Assembly (NCBI GenBank): GCA_017623265.1
Contig: JAGAPM010000111.1
Location: forward strand, 1 to 14,703
Reading direction: 5' to 3'
Length of the DNA stretch: 14,703 nt
From: Lentisphaeria bacterium
GTDB taxonomy: Bacteria > Verrucomicrobiota > Lentisphaeria > Victivallales > UBA1829
Shown: piece by piece, positions 7,501 through 14,703 of the stretch
Numbering within the stretch: position 1 is the stretch's first letter
How the letters are laid out: every line of letters starts with the position of its first letter
Program-made: the position numbers and the translations under genes
Notes under the pieces: generated by a model
Told to the model about the DNA's origin: nothing
What the model saw: the letters and a program-made list of their open reading frames with translations, nothing else
The model's database searches: none

Positions 7501-8781
7501 ATGACTGAGACTGAAAATTTACACAACAAGATCGCTCCCCATATCACTGAAATCATTGCACGCCTTCAGAATGCCGGCTTTGAGGCATACATCGTCGGAG
7601 GTGCCGTGCGGGACTTCCTGCTCGGCAGGGAGCCGAAAGACTATGATATTTCCACTTCTGCAACTCCGGAACAGGTCAAAAAGATCTTCCGTGATTTTCG
7701 CTGTATTATTATCGGAAAACGCTTCCGGCTGGTGCATCTCTACTATTTCCGGGATGATCCCATCGAGATCAGTACCTTCCGTAAATGTCCCGATGAAGCC
7801 GGTACTCCGGAACGCCCCCTCCGGACTGGCGTTGCCCCCGAACACATGATCTTCCGGGACAACGAGTTCGGTACGGCGGATGATGATGCGCACCGCCGGG
7901 ATTTTACCGTCAATGCCCTCTTTTATGATCCGGTCCGTGATCAGTTGCTGGATTTTACCGGGCATGGGTTGGAAGACATTCAGTCCGGCGTGGTGCGGTG
8001 CATCGGAAATCCTGCTCTCCGTTTTGAAGAGGATCCCGTCCGTCTGCTTCGCGCTTTGAAACTGGTTGGACAGTATGGTTTTACACTGGAAAAAGAGACC
8101 GAGGACGCCCTGAAGGAGTGTCTGGATCTGATTATCCATGCCAGTATTTCCCGTATGACGCTGGAGTTTGAAAAGATCCTGCGCAATCCGTACGGCGATG
8201 AGATCATTCATGTCTTCCGGAAATATGACTTCCTCAAATATTTTCTCCCGGAACTGGATCGTCTCTTTGACGACGATCACGGAAAGTATACCATGGCGCT
8301 TTGGAAACGCCGCAACGAGCGGGTTCGGGAAGGTTTGTACCGCCCCAGTATTTCGCTCATCCTGGCGGTGATCGCTCTCCCGTATATCGAGCGTCACTTC
8401 AAGAACCGGCCCGGCGATGTCTGGTACACAATTCCCGATATGAACGAGTTTTTCCATGATATCATCCTCAAAGCGATTACTCCTCATGCGATCATGCGCC
8501 GGGTCAATGCCAATGCCGGCATGAATCTGCTTTTCCAGCCCCGGTTCCGGTCTATGGATGACATGAGCCGGTATTTCAATGCCGCATTTTATCCTAATGC
8601 CCGGGAACTTGCCGCCATACAGAACGATGTCATGTGGCATCATGATGGTTTTGAAGAACGCTATCCCATTGTGAAAAACCGGATTTTCACCGGAGCAAAG
8701 AAAAAGCGTTCCGGACGCAGAAAACACTCCGGACACGGAAGAAATCAGGGGAATAAACCGGATGCAACTCCAGAAAATTGA
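7501..8781 (+). CDS. pcnB: Poly(A) polymerase (class II nucleotidyltransferase)
   Basis: The 426-residue protein belongs to the class II tRNA-nucleotidyltransferase/poly(A) polymerase family. Visible signatures are GGAVRDFLLG at about 33-42, the catalytic DYDIST with Asp47 and Asp49, and the third carboxylate Glu89 in IEISTF. These are followed by RRDFTVNALFYD (132-143) and the RLLRALK block (181-187). The segment GKRFRLVHL (72-80) matches the RRFRLAHV-type motif of polyadenylating enzymes rather than CCA-adding ones, so PcnB is preferred. It would add A tails to RNA 3' ends and promote decay. The C-terminus ends in a Lys/Arg/Gly/Asn-rich basic tail (about 400-421), likely for RNA binding and probably disordered. 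Its stop overlaps the next ORF by 20 bases, and it starts 17 bp after the nadB stop. A CCA-adding role remains possible. Confidence 0.88.
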   Translation: MTETENLHNKIAPHITEIIARLQNAGFEAYIVGGAVRDFLLGREPKDYDISTSATPEQVKKIFRDFRCIIIGKRFRLVHLYYFRDDPIEISTFRKCPDEAGTPERPLRTGVAPEHMIFRDNEFGTADDDAHRRDFTVNALFYDPVRDQLLDFTGHGLEDIQSGVVRCIGNPALRFEEDPVRLLRALKLVGQYGFTLEKETEDALKECLDLIIHASISRMTLEFEKILRNPYGDEIIHVFRKYDFLKYFLPELDRLFDDDHGKYTMALWKRRNERVREGLYRPSISLILAVIALPYIERHFKNRPGDVWYTIPDMNEFFHDIILKAITPHAIMRRVNANAGMNLLFQPRFRSMDDMSRYFNAAFYPNARELAAIQNDVMWHHDGFEERYPIVKNRIFTGAKKKRSGRRKHSGHGRNQGNKPDATPEN

Positions 8782-10012
8782 ACAGCTTGCAGTCTCTTTT
8801 AATCTGCTCTTCCCGAATCCCGGAAACGAACCGGTCACCGCTGCGTTGGGCGATTTGATCGCTGGTAAGACGGAAGATGCCCTCAATGCCCTTGCCGCCG
8901 ATCCGGTTCCGTTCCGTCAGCGTTTGGATAAAGCTCTCCTCAAGGCGCTGGCTGCCCTTTTTCCGAAACTGCAGTTGGAGGATTTTGAGTCCGGCGATGG
9001 TGAATTTTTTCTGCAGCATACCCGTTCCGTGGCAGAGATCCTGAAGGATCTGATCCCGCAGATCATGGCAGAATATCCCGATGCGGAACGCCGGATCCGC
9101 CCCTCTGCCGCTAAATTGACCGCGGCAGGTTCCATCTTCCTGAAACTCAAAACAGCCGCCATCCTGATGGAGTGCCGGAAAGCTGCTGAAAGCCGCATCT
9201 GCCGGGTGATCAACGGGACACTGGTTCCCGTGGAAATTTCCAATATCCGGCGTGTGGAAGAATTTTATGGCTACCGGGCTGCAAGACAGATCTTTCTGGA
9301 ACATTTCGGCGCGTTTGCTGCCGGAAAAAGTAATCTGCCCCTGCTGATCAGCAGTCTGCCCGGTTTGGGCAAGACCCAGATGACCATCTCCCATTGCATC
9401 CATTATCCGGAGATCACCCTCGTGCTGGCAACGCCCGAAGCATTGGATAAGGGATTGGAAGAGTTGATCCATACCCTCGGTGCCATGCCCGAACGCAAAT
9501 TTATGGTCTTTTTTGATGATATTGATGTGCCACAGATGGACTGGTATAATTTCCGTACCTTTGTGGGTGGCGCTTTCCCGCTTCCGAAGAATATCTCTTT
9601 CACCATCGCCGCAAACCAGACCTATCCGGCGAACATTTCCAGCCGCGGGCGCGGTTTTGCCTTCCCCATTTTCGATGAACTGCGCTGTCAGGAGATGATC
9701 GAAGACTTCCTGCAGGCAAACGGGATCAAGCAGCCTTCTGCCAATCTGATCGCTGTCATTGCCGCCGATTACGTGGAACAGTTCGGTCAGAAGATGTTCG
9801 AAGAACTCAGCCCCCGGACACTTGTCCGGTATCTGGAAGATTTTGCCGCAGATAATATGAAAAAACGCCGGATGCTGGACAGCTCCCGTCAGGATGTGAT
9901 CCTGCATCCTGATCCGCAGGTGTTCTATGACGAAAACCTGAAACTGATGCGTGCCGTTTACGGCGAGGAGATCATCGAAAAAATACGCAACAAAGAACTG
10001 GGGATCGTATGA
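8762..10012 (+). CDS. AAA+ ATPase, DUF815-like, unknown function
   Basis: This 416-residue protein has an N-terminal helical region (1-155) that I do not recognise, then a P-loop ATPase core at about 160-305 and a C-terminal helical lid (about 305-416). The core shows RRVEEFYGYRAARQIFLEH, then the Walker A SLPGLGKT (198-205), in which Ser replaces the usual first Gly. Walker B is FMVFFDDID (247-255, Asp252 and Asp253), sensor 1 is Asn285 in TIAANQT, and possible arginine fingers are Arg295 and Arg297 in SSRGRG. The order and spacing, with a lead-in of the type 'gYe.qr..l..n...f..G', resemble DUF815 ATPases, whose function is unknown. The start overlaps pcnB by 20 bases, with AGGGGA upstream, and the stop overlaps tadA in an ATGA. 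Its place between an RNA tailing enzyme and a tRNA editing enzyme suggests, without proving, an RNA-related role. Confidence 0.7.
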   Translation: MQLQKIEQLAVSFNLLFPNPGNEPVTAALGDLIAGKTEDALNALAADPVPFRQRLDKALLKALAALFPKLQLEDFESGDGEFFLQHTRSVAEILKDLIPQIMAEYPDAERRIRPSAAKLTAAGSIFLKLKTAAILMECRKAAESRICRVINGTLVPVEISNIRRVEEFYGYRAARQIFLEHFGAFAAGKSNLPLLISSLPGLGKTQMTISHCIHYPEITLVLATPEALDKGLEELIHTLGAMPERKFMVFFDDIDVPQMDWYNFRTFVGGAFPLPKNISFTIAANQTYPANISSRGRGFAFPIFDELRCQEMIEDFLQANGIKQPSANLIAVIAADYVEQFGQKMFEELSPRTLVRYLEDFAADNMKKRRMLDSSRQDVILHPDPQVFYDENLKLMRAVYGEEIIEKIRNKELGIV

Positions 10013-10530
10013 GTCGGATCGAACTGCCGGATGTGACAAAATATGTGGAGGATGGTCAGCCCGTTCTCTTTGGCGATGAACATTTTATGCGGGCAGCTCT
10101 GCGTTGTGCAGAAAATGCCGCCGCTGCCGGGGAAGTCCCGGTGGGCGCCGTCGCTGTCAAGGACGGTGTCATCATCGCAAAGGCGTGGAATCAGGTGGAA
10201 TTGCTGAAAGATGCCACCGCACACGCTGAAGTCCTGCTCATCAGCTCCATTTCCGCCGCTTTGAACGACTGGCGCATGGAAGACGTGGATATCTATGTGA
10301 CCAAAGAACCCTGCGCCATGTGTGCCGGTGCCATGGTCAACGCAAGAGTACGGCGCGTGATCTTCGGCTTGAGCGATCCCCGTTCCGGTGCCGCCGGCGG
10401 TGCTCTGGATGTGACCGGCTTCCCCGGTATGCTCCATCAGGTCGAAGTCAAGACCGGCGTCCTCGCCGATGAATGCGGCAGGATCATGAAGCAGTTCTTC
10501 CAGTCTGTCCGGGAAAAGAAGAAGAACTGA
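10009..10530 (+). CDS. tadA: tRNA(Arg) adenosine-34 deaminase
   Basis: TadA converts adenosine 34 of tRNA-Arg(ACG) to inosine so that one tRNA reads CGU, CGC and CGA. The 173-residue protein shows the cytidine/deoxycytidylate deaminase zinc site: His72 and the proton-shuttling Glu74 in TAHAEVL, then Cys102 and Cys105 in PCAMCAGAMV. GEVPVGAVAV (41-50) and the AWNQVE segment around Asn61 are also typical of TadA. The start codon overlaps the previous stop as ATGA, with GGGGA about 6 bases upstream. The N-terminus has about 20 residues before the DEHFMRAAL segment where most TadA proteins begin, so it is slightly extended. It is the last gene of the plus-strand operon and is followed by a strong terminator. 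Confidence 0.95.
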   Translation: MSRIELPDVTKYVEDGQPVLFGDEHFMRAALRCAENAAAAGEVPVGAVAVKDGVIIAKAWNQVELLKDATAHAEVLLISSISAALNDWRMEDVDIYVTKEPCAMCAGAMVNARVRRVIFGLSDPRSGAAGGALDVTGFPGMLHQVEVKTGVLADECGRIMKQFFQSVREKKKN

Positions 10531-10532
10531 CC

Positions 10533-10556
10533 GCCCGCACGCACGGGGCGCAGCCC
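10533..10556 (+). repeat. GC-rich motif, copy 1 of an inverted pair
   Basis: A 24-base stretch just after the tadA stop. Its counterpart lies in reverse orientation at 10654-10679. The two align over their whole length with two single-base gaps and one mismatch. It contains a small GGGC/GCCC hairpin with a GCA loop. It could be part of a REP-like element, although only these two copies are visible here. Confidence 0.55.
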
Positions 10557-10560
10557 GCAC

Positions 10561-10597
10561 AAAAAAAGACGCACCTTTGGAGGTGCGTCTTTTTTTT
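10561..10597. terminator. Bidirectional intrinsic terminator between tadA and atpK
   Basis: A perfect 10-bp stem (AGACGCACCT with AGGTGCGTCT) closes on the loop TTGG at 10577-10580. It is flanked by runs of A on the left and T on the right, which also pair. Because both sides have the A/T tracts, it can stop the nadB-tadA transcript on the plus strand and the V-ATPase transcript on the minus strand. It lies 30 bases past the tadA stop and about 83 bases beyond the atpK stop. Confidence 0.93.
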
Positions 10598-10624
10598 GCC
10601 CATGCACCGGGAAGCGGTACATGG

Positions 10625-10652
10625 AATGCGCAGCGGCTTTGCGCTGCGCATT
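10625..10652. repeat. Second long hairpin in the convergent gap
   Basis: An 11-bp perfect stem, AATGCGCAGCG with CGCTGCGCATT, closes a 6-base loop. It has no U-tract, so it is not a typical intrinsic terminator. It sits between the terminator and copy 2 of the GC-rich motif. It may belong to a REP/BIME-like structure or protect the end of the V-ATPase transcript. Confidence 0.6.
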
Positions 10653-10653
10653 G

Positions 10654-10679
10654 GGGCTGTGCCCCGTGCCGTTGCGGGC
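10654..10679 (-). repeat. GC-rich motif, copy 2 of an inverted pair
   Basis: Read on the minus strand, this 26-base stretch directly after the atpK stop repeats the motif found after tadA, with two one-base insertions and one substitution. It contains a GGGGC/GCCCC hairpin with a 3-base loop. The two copies bracket the terminator and the second hairpin, so the whole 10533-10679 segment could also fold as one large inverted repeat. Confidence 0.55.
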
Positions 10680-11213
10680 TTATGCGAGGGCGGCGGCAAC
10701 GGAGCCGAAGGCGTTCAGCAGAACGATGGCGAATGCCATGACGAAGATCGCCACGGTTTCAACGATACCGAGGACCATCAGCTGGTTGGTAAAGCCCTTG
10801 CCGGTGTCTGCGAAGGCATCGCAGGCTGCTGCGGCGGAGATCCCCTGCCAGATGGCGGAGACGCCCATGGCGATACCGGAGAGGATACCCACCATCATGT
10901 AGACATACCACATACCGGCATATTCCAGTTTGGCTCCCATGATGATGAACATGATGATCATACCATAGATCGTCTGGGAGAGCGGCGCACCGGCGAAGAT
11001 CAGCAGCTGGAACGGTGCCGGCTTGTTCTGAGCGTAGCACTTTTTCCAGGCTCCGACTGCAGCGTAGGCGGCGGAACCGCAACCGTAGGCGGAACCGATG
11101 GCGGCAAAGCCGATGGAGGCGAATGCGGCAGCGTACACCAGAGCATACTGCATGTAGTCAGGGATCTGTTGGACTTGCTGGGCGGCGTCTGCGAGGGTAA
11201 GGGTCAGACTCAT
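10680..11213 (-). CDS. atpK: V/A-type ATPase subunit K (rotor ring)
   Basis: The 177-residue proteolipid forms the membrane rotor ring that carries ions past subunit I. It has four membrane helices arranged as two homologous hairpins (about 24-53, 68-93, 103-132, 145-170) after a short polar N-terminus. Only the second hairpin carries the ion-binding acid, Glu152 in GIVETVAIF. The equivalent site of the first hairpin has Gln80 in LSQTIYG. Residues matching the Na+ ligands of Enterococcus hirae NtpK are present: Ser79, Gln80, Gln123 and Glu152, with Tyr83 as the tyrosine that hydrogen-bonds the glutamate. A strong AAGGAG lies about 8 bases before the ATG. It is the last gene of the operon, 38 bp after atpI, followed by the shared terminator. 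Confidence 0.94.
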   Translation of the reverse strand: MSLTLTLADAAQQVQQIPDYMQYALVYAAAFASIGFAAIGSAYGCGSAAYAAVGAWKKCYAQNKPAPFQLLIFAGAPLSQTIYGMIIMFIIMGAKLEYAGMWYVYMMVGILSGIAMGVSAIWQGISAAAACDAFADTGKGFTNQLMVLGIVETVAIFVMAFAIVLLNAFGSVAAALA

Positions 11214-11251
11214 TTTTCTTTCTCCTTCGTTGTGTTGTTTTTATTGTATTT

Positions 11252-13147
11252 TTACTTGTTATCTTTTTTGAAGGGACGGAACTTGAAGCCCGCCCACTGC
11301 ATTTCAATGTGGTTGGAAAATTCCAGTGTGTTCAGACGGATCGCATGGACAAGCACGCTCAGGAATCCGAGTGCGATGTTCAGCAGGTTTCCGATCACTG
11401 CCACCAGGATCAGCAGGATCGCTCCCAGTACCTGAAGGGCATCCGGCATGGAGTGCATCAGGTCTGCGCCCATTCCGTTGAACTTTTCCGAGATGAACGC
11501 CCCGGCAAGACCCACGGCAAAGAGACGGATGTACGAAAGCACGTCCACGAAACTGCCCACCAGAGAGAAGGGCAGGTTCAATGCGTCTTTCGGCGCCACC
11601 GTTGCAGCGATCAGGACCACGCCGGTCACATACATGCTGATCATTGCAGTCTTCAGGTCGGGATGGACTGTCAGGATGCTGGTGAATACGATCAGGTTCA
11701 CGGCGAGGATGGCGTTTGCCGCAAGCAGCAATGCCCAGCCCAGATGACCGATCGCCCGCCAGGTGCCCCGGATATCGTCAAAGAACCGGAACAACCGTGC
11801 GCAGGGCAGGTGAATACCGGCAATGGCGAAGCAGAGGAACTGGATGAACTTGTTCTTGAAATCGCCCATGGCATTGTTGATTGCATCGCCGGTCATCTGT
11901 TCATTGATCAGACCTGCCCAATCGGCAAAACGGATCGCAGCATGGCTTTTCTGCGGGTCTGCAATGAAATCGCACCCCTGCATGAATGTGGGCAGCATGG
12001 TCCGGGGAATCCCGCACCAGGAGCCGTTCAGCCAGCCCCAGACAACGGTCACCACGGAAAGCAGCATGAACAGGGAAAGGGGCAGACGCAGTGCCTCGTT
12101 TTTCTTCCACATGGTCAGCATACAGATGAGGGTGATGGCAATGAAGATCATGCCGTACCCGGCGTCCCCGATGATCATCCCGAAGAAGATCGGGAAGAAG
12201 ATCAGGAAGAACATGTTTACATCATTTTCCCGATACCCCGGCGTGACGCCGATGAAGTCGAACAGCGGGTCCATGATGTTCAGGAATTTTGGCTTTACGA
12301 TGTAAGTCGGTACCCGTTCGTCATCCTCTGCCGGATCTTCGATCAGCAGAGCCATGCCGTTCTCTTCTGCGCACTTCTGCAGCTTTTCTGTTTCCGTAAC
12401 CGGAACATAACCAAAGATATAAGCAACTTTGCCGGCATCTTCCATGCCGTCACGCACACTGGAAAATTCCAGTTTTTCCGCCACGGTTTCTGCGTATGCT
12501 TTCACCTGATCGGCAGTCGCCTTGAGTGCAAGAATCGCTGTACCGGATTCGGCGATCAGCTGCCGGATCTCAGCGATCTGCGCTTCGATGGCGGAGAGGG
12601 GACCGGCGGGCAGGGAGACAGCGTACTCCGGAGCGAAGTCTTCCGTTCCGACTGCCAGGAAAAACACATCCGTTTTGTTCCGGCTGATTTCGTTGACCAT
12701 GACATTTACCGGCAGATCCAGCGCTTCAAAGTCCGCTTTCCGCAGACAGCACAGGTAAGGATAGAGACCTTTGGCGCGGAGGGCATCCAGCGTCTTGCTG
12801 TCGAACTCGCCCCACGGGAGCAGTTCATCCCGGTCGCGTTCCAAAGCATGGAGCTGCTTTTCCAGTTCGGTTCTGCCGTTGGAGAGTTCAAGGATACGTT
12901 GTGCCGCCTGTTCGCCGGTCATACCGGAGCAGTCGATCTTTGCGGCATTTTTTCCTTCTTCCATGGTAAGGATCTGGAGAGCCCGTTCAGCGCTGGAAAG
13001 GGTGGCGGTCAGCTGGGTGACATCCGTGCTTTCCGGCGTTTTGGCATACTCGATCTGCATAACACCGAGATCGCGCAACTTGTTCAGAACGATCGTTTTA
13101 TCCTGTTCCAGACAGAGTAGGGTCACTTTTTTCATCTTAACGATCAT
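11252..13147 (-). CDS. atpI: V/A-type ATPase subunit I (stator a-type)
   Basis: Subunit I is the membrane stator that forms the ion half-channels against the K ring. The 631-residue protein has a soluble N-terminal half (about 1-305) with coiled-coil stretches (about 85-110 and 185-225), which contacts the peripheral stalks, and a membrane half with about seven or eight helices. FFGMIIGDAGYG (321-332) is the family signature. The essential arginine is Arg541 in LSYIRLFAVGLA, and the second conserved arginine is Arg604 in HAIRLNTLEF. The start overlaps the atpD stop as ATGA, with AGGAGG about 7 bases upstream, so I prefer the ATG at 13147 over the internal MKKV four codons later. The length matches bacterial members. 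Confidence 0.95.
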   Translation of the reverse strand: MIVKMKKVTLLCLEQDKTIVLNKLRDLGVMQIEYAKTPESTDVTQLTATLSSAERALQILTMEEGKNAAKIDCSGMTGEQAAQRILELSNGRTELEKQLHALERDRDELLPWGEFDSKTLDALRAKGLYPYLCCLRKADFEALDLPVNVMVNEISRNKTDVFFLAVGTEDFAPEYAVSLPAGPLSAIEAQIAEIRQLIAESGTAILALKATADQVKAYAETVAEKLEFSSVRDGMEDAGKVAYIFGYVPVTETEKLQKCAEENGMALLIEDPAEDDERVPTYIVKPKFLNIMDPLFDFIGVTPGYRENDVNMFFLIFFPIFFGMIIGDAGYGMIFIAITLICMLTMWKKNEALRLPLSLFMLLSVVTVVWGWLNGSWCGIPRTMLPTFMQGCDFIADPQKSHAAIRFADWAGLINEQMTGDAINNAMGDFKNKFIQFLCFAIAGIHLPCARLFRFFDDIRGTWRAIGHLGWALLLAANAILAVNLIVFTSILTVHPDLKTAMISMYVTGVVLIAATVAPKDALNLPFSLVGSFVDVLSYIRLFAVGLAGAFISEKFNGMGADLMHSMPDALQVLGAILLILVAVIGNLLNIALGFLSVLVHAIRLNTLEFSNHIEMQWAGFKFRPFKKDNK

Positions 13148-13758
13148 GCGGCACCCTCCTCTCCCTGCAGTTTCTTCTTGGCAATCTTGGAACGGACGAC
13201 CGCACTGGTCTGTGCGTCCCCGATCGCGATCTGGATGAGGCGGATATTTTCTTTCGCCTCCGGTATTTTCACTTTCTCAAACAGATTCACGCGCTGAGTC
13301 GTGGTCCGCAGTTCCTGTCCGATGAGCCGGTGCTGTTCCCGGATCACTTCCCGTTCCTTGCGGATCTCCACGATCTTCCGGATGGCATCCACGGCATCAT
13401 CCAGCCACGGTTCATCCAGAAAGAGATCGGTGGGCAGCTCCTCAAAGTCCACGCCCCGGTACTTCGGCACATTCACGCCGGCAATATTGAGCGTATCGGT
13501 ACGGACCGCCCGGACGGCGATCCGGGCTGCGATTTTCTCCGGCGCTTCGTTATCGCCGAACAGACTTGACCACGCACGGAGAGCATCTCTTGATTCCTGC
13601 TCCCGGACCTCATTGGCAGCGATCTGTTCCAGACAGAGGCGCATTTCCAGCTGCAGCTGTTGTTTTTTCAGCTGGAGCGTGGGCAGGAACCGCTCGTATT
13701 GCTTGAGAGCGTCCCGTTCCTGCTTGAGCGCAGTTTTTGTCAGTTTCACTTTTGCCAT
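13144..13758 (-). CDS. atpD: V/A-type ATPase subunit D (central shaft)
   Basis: Subunit D is the coiled-coil rotor shaft inside the A3B3 head, transmitting rotation between catalysis and the K ring. The 204-residue protein begins LTKTALKQERDALKQYERFL and LPTLQLKKQQLQLEM, the conserved N-terminal helix of the family. The C-terminal helix (about 145-195) ends with QRVNLFEKVKIPEAKENIR, another family signature. The central part (about 70-140) is the globular region. It begins 15 bp after atpB and overlaps atpI by 4 bases. No strong ribosome binding site is seen, so translation may be coupled to atpB. Confidence 0.94.
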   Translation of the reverse strand: MAKVKLTKTALKQERDALKQYERFLPTLQLKKQQLQLEMRLCLEQIAANEVREQESRDALRAWSSLFGDNEAPEKIAARIAVRAVRTDTLNIAGVNVPKYRGVDFEELPTDLFLDEPWLDDAVDAIRKIVEIRKEREVIREQHRLIGQELRTTTQRVNLFEKVKIPEAKENIRLIQIAIGDAQTSAVVRSKIAKKKLQGEEGAA

Positions 13759-13773
13759 AAAGTTTCAGCTTTC

Positions 13774-14703
13774 TTATTTGTTGCCGGGCCAGAATTTTTC
13801 GATCAGTTCGGTCTTGATACCGGTTTCAGTGCTGTCGAAGCAGTCGGCGAGGATCTTCCAGCCGAGGTCCAACGCTTCTTCCAGCTGGATGTTTACGGAA
13901 AGGTCCATCATTTCCTTTTCAAAGCGGGAACCGAACTTGAGCAGTTTGCTGTCCCAGGAACTCATCTGGAAGCCCATGGACTGCTTTTCCAGCGTTTCTT
14001 TGTAGTCCGCATAGAAGCGGATCATGGTGTCCATGATCGTGCGGTGGTCGGCGCGGGTTTTGCCGTTGACCTGCTGTTTCAGACGGCTCAGGGAGCCGAA
14101 GGGTTCGATTCTGCCCTTGCTCAGGTAGAACTGACCTTCCGTGATGTACCCGGTGTTGTCCGGGATCGGATGGGTCACATCATCGCCGGGCATGGTGGTG
14201 ACCGCAAGGACGGTAATGGAGCCAGCGCCGTCGAAGTCCACCGCTTTTTCGTAGCGGCTTGCCAACTGGCTGTAAAGGTCGCCGGGATAACCGCGGTTGG
14301 AAGGGATCTGTTCCATGGTAATGGCGATTTCTTTCATGGCATCGGCGAAGTTGGTCATATCGGTCAGCAGCACGAGGACCCGCTTGTTTTCAAGAGCGTA
14401 TGCTTCTGCAACAGCAAGGCACATATCCGGCACCAGCAGACATTCCACAATGGGATCGGATGCGGTATGGATGAACATGACCGAGCGGGAGAGGGCGCCG
14501 TGTTCGTCCAGCGTATTGCGGAAGAACAGGTAGTCGTCATACTTCATGCCCATACCGCCGAGGATGATCACATCCACTTCCGCCTGCATGGCGATCCGTG
14601 CCAGCAGTTCGTTGTAGGGTTCACCGGCGGAGGAGAAAATGGGTAACTTCTGGGACTCGACCAGCGTGTTGAACAGGTCGATCATGGGGATCCCGGTACG
14701 GAG
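13774..14703 (-). CDS. atpB: V/A-type ATPase subunit B (non-catalytic), 5' end cut by the window edge
   Basis: Subunit B alternates with catalytic subunit A in the ATPase head and contributes to the non-catalytic nucleotide sites. The frame stays open to the right edge, where the codons read LRTGIP before the methionine at 14685. That methionine is therefore internal: family members have GIP/GIS-x-ID at this point. About 310 residues are visible out of the usual 430-460. The loop that would be a P-loop in subunit A reads FSSAGEPYNELLARI, without GKT, as expected for B. RVLVLLTDMTNFADAMKEIA, IPSNRGYPGDLYSQLASRYE and ITEGQFYLSKGRI are highly conserved B-subunit blocks. The protein ends in KFWPGNK. 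The upstream gene would be expected to be atpA, outside the window. Confidence 0.96.
   Translation of the reverse strand, partial: LRTGIPMIDLFNTLVESQKLPIFSSAGEPYNELLARIAMQAEVDVIILGGMGMKYDDYLFFRNTLDEHGALSRSVMFIHTASDPIVECLLVPDMCLAVAEAYALENKRVLVLLTDMTNFADAMKEIAITMEQIPSNRGYPGDLYSQLASRYEKAVDFDGAGSITVLAVTTMPGDDVTHPIPDNTGYITEGQFYLSKGRIEPFGSLSRLKQQVNGKTRADHRTIMDTMIRFYADYKETLEKQSMGFQMSSWDSKLLKFGSRFEKEMMDLSVNIQLEEALDLGWKILADCFDSTETGIKTELIEKFWPGNK

Noticed and set aside
7519..10039. Two long minus-strand frames (7519-8886 and 8687-10039) opposite pcnB and the AAA+ gene
   Set aside because: Both are mirror images of well-supported plus-strand genes and have no start signal or domain.
10473..11435. Plus-strand frame of 320 codons beginning inside tadA and crossing the terminator
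   Set aside because: It crosses a strong terminator and runs antisense to atpK, and its His/Gly/Asp-rich translation is typical of a shadow frame.
11309..13120. Open frame of 603 codons on the plus strand opposite atpI
   Set aside because: It is antisense to a clear V-ATPase subunit. Its product is His/Gln/Asp-rich with no recognisable domain.
13774..14685. Treating the methionine at 14685 as the true start of atpB
   Set aside because: The frame is open to the window edge and encodes LRTGIP before it, matching the internal sequence of subunit B, so the gene is truncated by the window.

Overview
The window looks like chromosomal DNA from a Gram-negative bacterium of the PVC superphylum, most plausibly Lentisphaerae/Victivallales. 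This is inferred from three things: a V/A-type ATPase operon in the B-D-I-K order familiar from chlamydiae and spirochaetes, a freestanding CBM9-like protein next to an MFS carrier, and Lnt, which implies lipoprotein maturation in a diderm. No phage, transposon, CRISPR, tRNA or rRNA is visible. It is densely coded, and no gene-free stretch exceeds about 150 bases.

Left block (1-5685, all minus strand). In transcription order: lnt, then an AraC-family regulator whose start lies 2 bp after the lnt stop, then an FtsQ/DivIB-like division protein with its own good-looking promoter, then a CBM9-like carbohydrate-binding protein, then an MdtG-like MFS transporter that runs off the left edge. The last two are 12 bp apart and form a likely two-gene unit.

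A 133-bp divergent intergenic region (5686-5818) separates lnt from the plus-strand block 5819-10530: nadB (L-aspartate oxidase), pcnB-type poly(A) polymerase, a divergent AAA+ ATPase resembling DUF815, and tadA. The last three overlap by 20 and 4 bases, so this is a tight, translationally coupled operon joining NAD synthesis, RNA 3'-end polyadenylation, tRNA wobble editing and an uncharacterised ATPase.

Between the convergent blocks (10531-10679) lies a structured segment: a strong bidirectional terminator, a second long hairpin, and two inverted copies of a GC-rich motif of about 25 bp.

Right block (10680-14703, minus strand): the distal half of a V/A-type ATPase operon, in transcription order atpB (5' truncated by the window edge), atpD, atpI, atpK. 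Subunit K carries residues matching the Na+-binding ligands of the Enterococcus hirae rotor, so a sodium-coupled enzyme is likely.

Most of the window is housekeeping. I see no convincing new multi-gene system. The best leads are the divergent AAA+ protein, the Na+-type rotor ring, the structured repeat between the operons, and the CBM9/MFS pair.
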